This document shows positions 1 to 7,300 of a stretch of DNA of 47,910 nucleotides, piece after piece (position 1 is the stretch's first letter; each line of letters begins with the position of its first letter). The notes beneath the pieces were generated by a model. It did not search any database and was not told the origin of the DNA. It worked only from the letters and a program-made list of their open reading frames with translations. The DNA lies in NCBI GenBank assembly GCA_016290995.1, contig JAEEVR010000018.1:1-47910 (forward strand), read 5' to 3'. A program made the translations under genes and the position numbers. Source of the stretch: Treponema sp. GTDB taxonomy: Bacteria > Spirochaetota > Spirochaetia > Treponematales > Treponemataceae.

Positions 1-13
1 AGATTGAGTTTGC

Positions 14-110
14 AGGGGGATGTCTCCCCCTCGCTTCCAAGCAAGCCGCTCCGCTTTTCTCCGCTTTGTTGCTTGTCCGCTACCCCCTCTCCTAGGGGCT
101 GTCGCCCCTA
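14..110. repeat. Three-stem GC-rich structured element (REP-like)
   Basis: Two 7-bp hairpins, AGGGGGA/TCCCCCT (14-31) and TAGGGGC/GCCCCTA (93-110), have the same TGTC tetraloop. They flank a third stem, CAAGCAA (38-44) with TTGCTTG (69-75). No reading frame here looks like a protein. It sits just downstream of the methyltransferase gene at the edge of an AT-rich island, while the element itself is GC-rich. It resembles repetitive extragenic palindromic elements, but only one copy is visible, so repeat status is inferred. The ends of an RNA or mobile element are alternatives. Confidence 0.45.
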
Positions 111-130
111 AGACCCCGGATGGGCGAACA

Positions 131-1048
131 TCAATTTGCTTTTTCAAAAAATATATTATCCGTAAATCTTTGACATATTCTTTTTACGCTTTCTTTGTCT
201 TTTTCTATCAAAATGCAATTCCGTTTTTTGTTTAATGCGGCGACGCCTACAACACCGCTGCCAGCAAAGGAGTCTAATATTATTTCATTTTCACAAGTTA
301 CATATTCAATTATTTGCTCGCATAAAGCAACAGGCAATTCGCTTTGATGTATTTTCCTATTACGAGGAACAGGATTGATGTCAAACATAGTTGGCAACAT
401 CTTTGAAGTCCCACTCATATAACAATTATGCTTAAGCGAGGCGGTCTTCTTAATATCTAAACGCATATTTCTTGCTTTCCCTTTTGAAAAAATCATTACA
501 TCCTGTGTATTTTTTGCTTTCCTTCCTGTATTGCTTACGAAATTTCCTTTTTTCCATGTAACTTTAGAATAATAGAGAAAACCAGATTTCTCAGCGAAAT
601 CTTTTATTTCATATAAATATTTATAATTATTCTCATTTTCTGCAGGAAGTATTTCTACAAGAAAACACCCCGTCTTCAAAATTCTTGCTTTTTCATCGAA
701 ATCTTTCAGCTGATATTTAAAACAATCATAATCTGAAAATGAACGATTTCCGCCATTGTTTGATTTTGAATCACTCCATGGATGATCCGTGATTATGCAA
801 TCTACGGAATCGTCTTTTATAAAAGAAAGGTCTCTTCCATCTCCTTCTATCAATATGCATGTTTGGTTTCCACCTTTTGTTTTATAAACGCCTTTGGCAA
901 CACGTTGAAACTTAATTCCTAAATTTTCATAAATTCTTGCTCGAATTGTTTCATTTGGCTTATTAGAAAAACGCGCGTAAGCATCTTTCAAAGAAAATGA
1001 ATTCGTTAATTTAAAACATGCAAAAATAGAATCTGCCAATCCTGCCAT
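131..1048 (-). CDS. Beta-class site-specific DNA methyltransferase
   Basis: A 305-residue predicted DNA methyltransferase (N6-adenine or N4-cytosine). The order is a winged-helix-like N-terminus (1-60), catalytic motif IV as TDHPW (residues 87-91, a variant of DPPY/DPPW), a substrate region (95-240), then the SAM-binding motif FAGSG (261-265) followed by a late IEKD acidic strand end. Motif IV before motif I defines the beta group. It starts 2 bp after the stop of the 65-aa gene and follows the DpnI-type gene, so the three probably form one operon. The histidine in motif IV and the leucine in HQSELPV, where lysine is usual, are unusual. I recall similar proteins as orphan methylases in Firmicutes mobile elements. 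Its target cannot be read from sequence, but methylating GATC would be expected to be self-destructive beside DpnI. AT-rich composition suggests acquisition. Confidence 0.85.
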   Translation of the reverse strand: MAGLADSIFACFKLTNSFSLKDAYARFSNKPNETIRARIYENLGIKFQRVAKGVYKTKGGNQTCILIEGDGRDLSFIKDDSVDCIITDHPWSDSKSNNGGNRSFSDYDCFKYQLKDFDEKARILKTGCFLVEILPAENENNYKYLYEIKDFAEKSGFLYYSKVTWKKGNFVSNTGRKAKNTQDVMIFSKGKARNMRLDIKKTASLKHNCYMSGTSKMLPTMFDINPVPRNRKIHQSELPVALCEQIIEYVTCENEIILDSFAGSGVVGVAALNKKRNCILIEKDKESVKRICQRFTDNIFFEKAN

Positions 1049-1050
1049 TT

Positions 1051-1248
1051 TTACAAAACCTGCCTATAAATTATTTTATTCTCTGAAAACCCGCATCCTG
1101 ATATCCATACATTTCTTTTCAACAAATTTTCAATGGCTTTTTTTTCAGACTCTCCTTTTTCAAATCCTAAAATTTGGAAATTTTCGCATACAGAATCATT
1201 CGGAGACAAGGTTTTACCTTCACCTGTGTAAAAAATATATGTTTTCAT
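1051..1248 (-). CDS. Small hypothetical protein in the restriction operon
   Basis: A 65-residue protein lying between the DpnI-type endonuclease gene (41 bp upstream) and the methyltransferase (2 bp downstream). It has a short beta-alpha-beta look with the stretch ENFQILGFEKG followed by an amphipathic helix and WISGCGF. I do not recognise a named family. Similar small proteins occur in restriction or mobile contexts as far as I recall, and the pneumococcal DpnI cassette also carries a small partner (DpnD), but I cannot show homology. The tight spacing supports co-translation with the methyltransferase. AT-rich like its neighbours. Confidence 0.65.
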   Translation of the reverse strand: MKTYIFYTGEGKTLSPNDSVCENFQILGFEKGESEKKAIENLLKRNVWISGCGFSENKIIYRQVL

Positions 1249-1289
1249 ATTTTATTCTTGATCAAATTTAAAAATAGATCAAGCGCTTT

Positions 1290-2060
1290 TTAGACTTTTT
1301 TATAATGACCGGGCGTTACAAATTCTATAAAGCCTTTATCTCGTAAATATTGTAGCTGTTGACGAATTTTATCCTTTACAAAATTGTTTTCTGGATGCTT
1401 TGACTTCAACTCTTTTTCAAAATCGTACATCTGTTCAAGAGTAAACTCTTTTGTCGGAATTTTCTCCACGCACATCAACGTATCTAAAAGCCAGCCTCGA
1501 GATTCAAGGTTTGAAGTTTTTAATGTCCTTGTCTTCACATAGTTAGAAATAACAGTTTCATGTTTTATTTCTATTTGATTTTTCACGATAAAAATTTTGC
1601 CAAAATCTGGTATAGACGAGATATCAATATTACAACCTGTCCATCCAGCCCTGCGAGCGTTAGGTCCAAGAGGCTTTCGTTTTACAATTATCTGAGGCGT
1701 AAAAAAATGATTTGGAATTAAGATAAAGTTATCAACGGCATAATTTTTGTAAGTCATAAAAAAGAAATTGGGATTTCTTAAAGATGTAATTCTCGATATC
1801 ATTGTTGAATATTCACCGTCTGCAATTGTTTTAGACAGTTTACCAGAATTGCTTTCTTTACTTTTTAACTCAAAATCAGAGGAACAATCATTACAATAAA
1901 AATCCCCTGTTGGATGATTGTTTTCATATCGATTTATATATGGCTTTCCGCAAATTGGACAATATAAATTTCTTGCCACCCAATCTTCAGTTAAAACTCG
2001 GCTTTTTTGCGAATTGCTATGATATTGTTCCGCTAATTTTAAATTAAAATCGAAAGTCAT
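1290..2060 (-). CDS. dpnI: DpnI-type methyl-directed restriction endonuclease
   Basis: A 256-residue homologue of DpnI (254 aa), the type IIM enzyme that cleaves Gm6ATC DNA. From memory it aligns with DpnI along its whole length: NSQKSRVLTEDWV, CPIC (C34, C37) and CNDC (C56, C59) forming the zinc site, D53 and E64-L-K66 as the PD-(D/E)xK nuclease centre, GPNARRAGWTGCNID in the core, and a C-terminal winged helix (about 195-256) with KIRQQLQYLRDKGFIEF that reads methylated DNA. The start is set at MTFDFNLKLAEQY, matching the DpnI N-terminus. A longer frame upstream exists but is not supported by the family. A TTGACA/TATAAT promoter lies upstream. It shares an operon with a small ORF and a methyltransferase. 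AT-rich, likely acquired. Confidence 0.93.
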   Translation of the reverse strand: MTFDFNLKLAEQYHSNSQKSRVLTEDWVARNLYCPICGKPYINRYENNHPTGDFYCNDCSSDFELKSKESNSGKLSKTIADGEYSTMISRITSLRNPNFFFMTYKNYAVDNFILIPNHFFTPQIIVKRKPLGPNARRAGWTGCNIDISSIPDFGKIFIVKNQIEIKHETVISNYVKTRTLKTSNLESRGWLLDTLMCVEKIPTKEFTLEQMYDFEKELKSKHPENNFVKDKIRQQLQYLRDKGFIEFVTPGHYKKV

Positions 2061-2105
2061 TTTTCGACCCACTTGTAATACTTGAAAATGAAAAAAAACA
2101 ACAAA

Positions 2106-2133
2106 ATTATACAGCAAATGCACAATTTGTCAA
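2106..2133 (-). promoter_or_regulatory. Promoter of the DpnI operon
   Basis: On the minus strand TTGACA (2133-2128), a 16-bp spacer and TATAAT (2111-2106) form a near-consensus sigma-70 promoter. The predicted leader to the DpnI ATG at 2060 is about 40 nt and AT-rich, with only a weak Shine-Dalgarno (GTGGG). Confidence 0.7.
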
Positions 2134-2151
2134 ACATCAAACACTTTTTCC

Positions 2152-2180
2152 TTGACTTATATTTACACTATATGTATAAT
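2152..2180 (+). promoter_or_regulatory. brnT promoter, leaderless architecture
   Basis: TTGACT (2152-2157), 17 bp, TATAAT (2175-2180), then only 6 nt to the brnT ATG at 2187. The expected transcription start therefore falls on or next to the start codon, and there is no Shine-Dalgarno. Confidence 0.7.
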
Positions 2181-2188
2181 ATAAATAT
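2159..2188. promoter_or_regulatory. Candidate BrnA operator palindrome
   Basis: ATATTTA (2159-2165) and TAAATAT (2182-2188) form an inverted repeat centred on the brnT -10 box, with further inner pairs (A2167/T2180, T2169-A2172 with T2175-A2178). BrnA antitoxins repress their own operons by binding operators near the promoter, so this is a natural binding site. Function is inferred. Confidence 0.45.
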
Positions 2189-2471
2189 GACTTTTGAATG
2201 GGACGACGCGAAGAATGAGCGCAACAAAAAGATTCATGACGGCATCGGGTTTGAATTTGCGGTTCGAGTCTTTCTTGATGAAAAACGCATTGAAAAATTC
2301 GACAGCGAGCACTCAACAGCAAGCGAGGACCGCTGGAACGTAATCGGCATGGTTGAGGACATTCTTTTCGTTGTCTATACGGAACGCGGAGACAAAACGC
2401 GCATTATTTCGGCAAGGAAAGCGACCAAAGAGGAAACAGATGAATACTATGACAACTATGACCTTAGATGA
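2187..2471 (+). CDS. brnT: BrnT-family toxin (RelE-fold ribonuclease)
   Basis: A 94-residue BrnT toxin of a type II toxin-antitoxin pair. BrnT enzymes are RelE-fold RNases that block translation and are neutralised by BrnA. The N-terminal FEWDDAKNERNKKIHDGIGF is the typical BrnT opening (FEWDpxKaxxNxxKHGV.F). RWNVIGMVEDILFVVYTERGDKTRIISAR is the conserved core, with the catalytic-region arginines. The ATG at 2187 is chosen because a strong promoter ends 6 nt before it and the family begins here. An upstream in-frame extension would lie inside the promoter. The antitoxin gene overlaps the 3' end by 32 bp. Confidence 0.88.
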   Translation: MTFEWDDAKNERNKKIHDGIGFEFAVRVFLDEKRIEKFDSEHSTASEDRWNVIGMVEDILFVVYTERGDKTRIISARKATKEETDEYYDNYDLR

Positions 2472-2751
2472 TTTGAAAAAGCTCCCCCCGCTCACAGAAC
2501 ATGAAAAGCAAATCATAAAACAAGCAAAAGCGACTCCAACAGAAGACTGTCCCGCGATGAGCGCGGAAGAGCTAAAAGAGTTCCGCCCTTGGTACGCAAA
2601 AAACAAAAAGCCCATTACCATAAACATTGACACAGGAGCGATTTCATATTTCAAGGCACTTGCCGAAGAAACGGGCATCGCGTACCAAAACTTAATGAAC
2701 TTGTTCCTTGTGCAGTGCGCCAAAGAAAAAAGACGGCCCATTTTTTCCTAA
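2440..2751 (+). CDS. brnA: BrnA-family antitoxin
   Basis: A 103-residue antitoxin partner of BrnT. The N-terminal half is a flexible toxin-binding part (LKKLPPLTEHEKQII). The C-terminal half is a ribbon-helix-helix DNA-binding domain (KPITINIDTGAISYFKALA ... GIAYQNLMNLFL). The start at 2440 is preferred because AGAGGA lies 5 nt upstream, inside brnT. ATGs at 2449 and 2458 are alternatives. Overlap with brnT gives translational coupling. The complex probably represses the palindrome over the brnT promoter. Confidence 0.85.
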   Translation: MNTMTTMTLDDLKKLPPLTEHEKQIIKQAKATPTEDCPAMSAEELKEFRPWYAKNKKPITINIDTGAISYFKALAEETGIAYQNLMNLFLVQCAKEKRRPIFS

Positions 2752-2830
2752 TCCAACCCACGCCGCGCTTGCGCGAAATCCGCTCGAACATACGCTTTTT
2801 GTCTTGCAACCAACGACACGAGCGGAGCCC

Positions 2831-2859
2831 TTGAAAAATGCCCCAAAATGCTTTATAAT
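2831..2859 (+). promoter_or_regulatory. Promoter of the 7TM-GGDEF gene
   Basis: TTGAAA (2831-2836), 17 bp, TATAAT (2854-2859). The predicted leader is about 27 nt and contains GGGAG (2882-2886) 6 nt before the GTG start at 2893. Confidence 0.65.
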
Positions 2860-2892
2860 AGTAAAATCTGATTTTTAAAACGGGAGAAACCA

Positions 2893-4392
2893 GTGCGTAG
2901 CGTTTTGCTGGCGGTTCAGTACGCAAGCATATTTGGATTGTTCATAGAAAGCTGGGTGATTTTTCGCAGGCTAAAAAATTCGCTTTTGCCTTATCTTTTT
3001 TTAAGCTGCATAGCGATTTTGGTCAGCAACATCGGGTATTTGTTCCAGCTCCTCTCCACAACAGAAGAATCCTATGTAACGGCGCTTAAATTTTCATACA
3101 GCGGCCGCACTTGGATCACTTTCTTCCTTTTCCTTTTTACAATCGAATTTTGCAAAATAAAATTGCCATACGCGCTAAAGGCTCTTATGGTCATAGCTCA
3201 TATGTGCATCTATGTTTCAATCCTAACCTTGTTGCAAAACGGTTTGTACTACACTTGGCATCAATTTACAACCGCCGGGCTTTTTCCAAAAATCCTGCAC
3301 GGGAACGGAATAATCTACCATTTATACATGGCGCTCCAAGTCATTTACATCGTCGTGGGCTTTAGCCTGCTCTTTAGGGCTTGGGGAAAAGAAAAGAACA
3401 AGGCGACAAAGCACCGCCTTATGGCCGTAATCACGGCCTTTATGATTGAATGCATTTTCTTTGCCATAAAGATGTTCAAGCTAATACCGCTTGTTAACGA
3501 CTACGACGTCACTGTCTTTGGCTACGTGCTCAGCATTGTCTTTATGTTCATCGCCTTTTTTAGGTACGACCTTCTTGGAGCCAAGGAAATCGCCAAGGAC
3601 TATATGCTGGACCGCCTTCCAGAAGCGATCATCTCCGTTGACGCGGAAGGCAACGTTCAATACTGCAACAAGACGGCCTTGGAAATTTATCCCGACTTGC
3701 AAAAAGACCCCCAAATCATTTTGGAGCGTATACAGAACGCAATTTCAAAAGGCGACAACATCACTGTCAACGACAGAATTTATTCGCCCGAAGAAAACAA
3801 GCTTCTAAAAGGCAGCGAAAGCCTCGGAAAGCTGTACGCTCTTATCGACACAACCGCTCACTACGAAAGTTTCAACAAAGAAAAAACGATTTTGCAAACG
3901 GAACTTAGAATCGACCCGATGACCGGCCTTTACAACAGAATGGGAATGGAATACTTTTCCGAAAAACTGCTGGCCGAAGCCAGGCAAAAAAACGCGGAGC
4001 TTTTCCTTTGCATTTGCGACATGAACGGACTAAAATACATCAACGACAACTACGGCCACGACGAAGGCGACCGCGCTCTAAAGCTTTTGTCGCAAATCAT
4101 AAAGGACTCGCTGGAAGAAGGCGACATGGCCTTTAGAATCGGCGGCGACGAATTCTTAATCCTAGGCCTTCGAAACACGCCCTTCCGCGTCTTGGACATG
4201 TTCTGCGCAAAAATCGAAAGCGCCAAAAAAGCCCGCAACGCCGCCTCTGGCCTACCCTACAAAATCGACCTTAGCTACGGCCCCTTGATTAACAGAATCC
4301 AAGGAACGCCAAACGAATTTTCAGACATGATGAAGCAGTCGGACTCATTGATGTACGAAATGAAAAAAAATCGCGACGAACACATAAGATAA
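2893..4392 (+). CDS. Seven-transmembrane sensor diguanylate cyclase
   Basis: A 499-residue membrane protein predicted to make cyclic di-GMP from two GTP. Residues 1-225 hold about seven hydrophobic helices resembling the 7TM sensor module of histidine kinases. Residues 240-320 look PAS-like (RLPEAIISVDAEGNVQYCNKTA). Residues 335-495 are a GGDEF domain with the intact active-site loop IGGDEF (417-421) and the metal aspartate in CDMNGLK (D376). The inhibitory I-site RxxD is absent (EEGD at the expected place), so product inhibition may be lost. The start is GTG with a GGGAG Shine-Dalgarno 6 nt upstream. The next gene begins 1 bp after its stop, so the giant activase is probably co-transcribed. 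Confidence 0.88.
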   Translation: MRSVLLAVQYASIFGLFIESWVIFRRLKNSLLPYLFLSCIAILVSNIGYLFQLLSTTEESYVTALKFSYSGRTWITFFLFLFTIEFCKIKLPYALKALMVIAHMCIYVSILTLLQNGLYYTWHQFTTAGLFPKILHGNGIIYHLYMALQVIYIVVGFSLLFRAWGKEKNKATKHRLMAVITAFMIECIFFAIKMFKLIPLVNDYDVTVFGYVLSIVFMFIAFFRYDLLGAKEIAKDYMLDRLPEAIISVDAEGNVQYCNKTALEIYPDLQKDPQIILERIQNAISKGDNITVNDRIYSPEENKLLKGSESLGKLYALIDTTAHYESFNKEKTILQTELRIDPMTGLYNRMGMEYFSEKLLAEARQKNAELFLCICDMNGLKYINDNYGHDEGDRALKLLSQIIKDSLEEGDMAFRIGGDEFLILGLRNTPFRVLDMFCAKIESAKKARNAASGLPYKIDLSYGPLINRIQGTPNEFSDMMKQSDSLMYEMKKNRDEHIR

Positions 4393-4393
4393 A

Positions 4394-7300
4394 ATGGCAT
4401 TACTAGAAGGCGCGCCCCTTTGGGCTGGAATCGACATCGGAAGCACCACAACAAAGCTAGTCGTCTACGACCCCACCGCGCAAAAAATTCTTTACTCGCA
4501 ATACAAGCGCCACCACGCCGCGCAAAAAAAGAGCGTCTTGGAAGTTCTTAAAGTTTTGGCGGAACGCTTTCCAAACAAAAACTTTAAGATCGCGATGACC
4601 GGTTCCGGCTCCAAGCCTATTTCAAAAATTTTGGGCCTTCCCTTTGTTCAGGAAGTCGTCGCCAACTCCATCGCGCTCAAAAAAAATTATTCCAACGTAA
4701 ACACGGCGATAGAATTGGGCGGACAAGACGCCAAGATGATTTTCTTTTGGCGGGAGAACGGAACGCTAAAAACCCGCGACATGAGAATGAACGGAAGCTG
4801 CGCGGGCGGAACGGGAGCCTTTATCGACGAGGTCGCCTCCATCCTAAAAGTTCCTATCGAAGAATTTGACGAGGTTGCATCGCGCGGAAAGTGCGTCTAT
4901 GACATCTCGGGCCGCTGCGGCGTTTACGCAAAGACCGACATTCAGCCGCTTTTAAATTCCGGCATAGCGAAGGAAGACTTGGCCCTAAGCGCCTTTCACG
5001 CGATCGCAAAGCAGACAATCGGAGGCCTAAGCCAAGGCCTTGACATTTTGGCGCCCGTCGCCTTTGAAGGCGGCCCCCTCACCTTTAACAAAACTTTGGT
5101 CAAGGTTTTTGTTGAACGCTTGAACCTGGCGCCGGACCAAGTGATAATCCCAGAGCATCCGGAAACGATAATCGCTTTGGGAGCGGCGCTTTCGCTTGAC
5201 GGCTTGTTCGCGCGCTTTGAGCAAAACAAGTCTTTGGCCGAGCTTACGCGCCTTTTGGAAGAAGACCTTTCAAAAAAGCGAGAAGTCTCCGCCGGCGCAA
5301 AGCCCTTCTTTGACAGCAAAGAAGAAAAGGAAAAATTCTTCAAGCGCCACGAAAAAAAGCGCCCCAAGGTTTACACGTTCGCGCCGGGCGAAAGCGTCCG
5401 CGCCTACCTTGGAATCGATTCCGGCAGCACGACCACAAAATTCGTCCTGCTTGACGAAGACGAAAAAATCATCGACTGGTTCTACGCCGGAAACGAAGGC
5501 GACCCACTTGTCGTCGCCAAAAAGGCTTTGATAGAAATGCGCGAGCGCTACAAGGCGCAGGGCGTAAGCCTGGAAATTTTAGGCGCGGGCTCAACCGGCT
5601 ACGGCGAGCTTTTGTTCAACAAGGCCTTTAACACCGACTATCACGTTGTCGAAACGGTGGCCCACGCCAAAGCCGCCAGCCACTACATAGGCGACGCCGA
5701 CTTTATCCTTGACATCGGCGGCCAGGACATGAAGGCCATTTGGCTTAGCGGCGGAATCATAACGAACATTCTTGTAAACGAAGCCTGCTCGTCCGGTTGC
5801 GGAAGCTTTTTGCAAAACTTCGCCGACACGCTTGGCATTAAAGTGCAGGACATCGCGGCCGCCGCCTTTGACTCAAAGAGCCCAGCGGTTTTGGGAAGCC
5901 GCTGCACAGTCTTTATGACCAGCTCCATCGTAACGGAGCAGAGGAACGGAAAGCTGCCGCAAGACATTATGGCCGGCCTTTGCCGCTCGATAATCCAAAA
6001 CGTATTCACAAAAGTAATCCGCGTTTCAAACATTGACTCGCTGGGCAAAAAAATCGTAGTTCAAGGCGGCACCTTCCAAAACGACGCCGTCTTGCGCGCG
6101 ATGGAAGAGTACACCGGAAAGGAAGTCTACCGCGCGCCCTACCCCGGCATTATGGGAGCGATCGGCGCCGCGCTTTTGACAAAAGAAAAAATGCAAAAGA
6201 CCGGAGAGACCACGACCTTTATCGGTCTTGGCGCGCTGGACGATTTTTCTTACGAGCAAGAGACCAACATAATCTGCCCCTTCTGCGCCAACCACTGCAA
6301 GCGCACGCTGGTAAAATTTTCAAACGGCGCGCGGCTTATAACCAACAACCGCTGCGAGCGCGGAGAAATTCTTGGCGACCCCAAGGACGCAAGCGTAATC
6401 CAGCAAATCAAGGAACAAAAAGTCCAAAAGGCCCCCAACCTTTTTAAATTGCGCCAAGAGCTTTTGTTCAAGGATTACAGAATCTCCCGCCACGCAAAAA
6501 AGCGCGGAATCACTTTTGGCATTCCCCGCGTTTTAAGCTATTGGGAAACGATGCCCTTCTGGTCCACGCTCTTGCGATCGATGGGCTTTGACATAAAGCT
6601 TTCGGACCTTTCAAACCGCAAGATGTACGAAGAAGGACTCAACGCCGTGGCCAGCGACACGGTTTGCTTTCCTGCAAAATTGGTCCACGGCCATTTGCGA
6701 AACCTTGCCAAAAAAGGCGTGGACCGTATTTTCATGCCGATTGTGGCCACCTACGAGTCCCAGAACACGGAAAAGACAAGCCGCTACATGTGCGCGATCG
6801 TCAAAGGCTATTCATGGGTTATCCAAAATTCCGACAATCCGCTAAAGCGCTGGAACGTTCCCTTTGACGACCCGATTTTCTTTTGGTACAACGACAAGGA
6901 TAGGAACCGCCAGCTTGAGGAATACTTCATAAAGAATTTCGGCCTTTCAAAATTCCGCGTTGACCGGGCGATCCACTACGCGGACTTGGCGATGAAGGAA
7001 TTCCGAAAGACGCTAAAGGACGCCGCGCAAGAAATCATAAACGACGTGACCGCGAACAACAAGTACGCGATTGTGCTTGCCTCGCGCCCTTACCAAAACG
7101 ACCCGCTTGTAAACCACAGCCTTCCCGACTTGTTCACGCAATTGGGAATTCCTGTTTTGACCGCGGACTCCGTTCCCGGCTTGGAGCAAGTTGACTTAAG
7201 CAAGAGCCGTTTGGAAATCGTGAACAATTTCCACGCTCGCATGATAGGCTCGGCCATTATAGCGGCGGAGCACCCGGCGCTTGAGTACGTTCAGTTTGTA

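Noticed and set aside
2061..2123. N-terminal extension of the DpnI-type protein
   Set aside because: The extra 21 residues lie in the leader downstream of the promoter, and DpnI itself begins at the equivalent of MTFDF.
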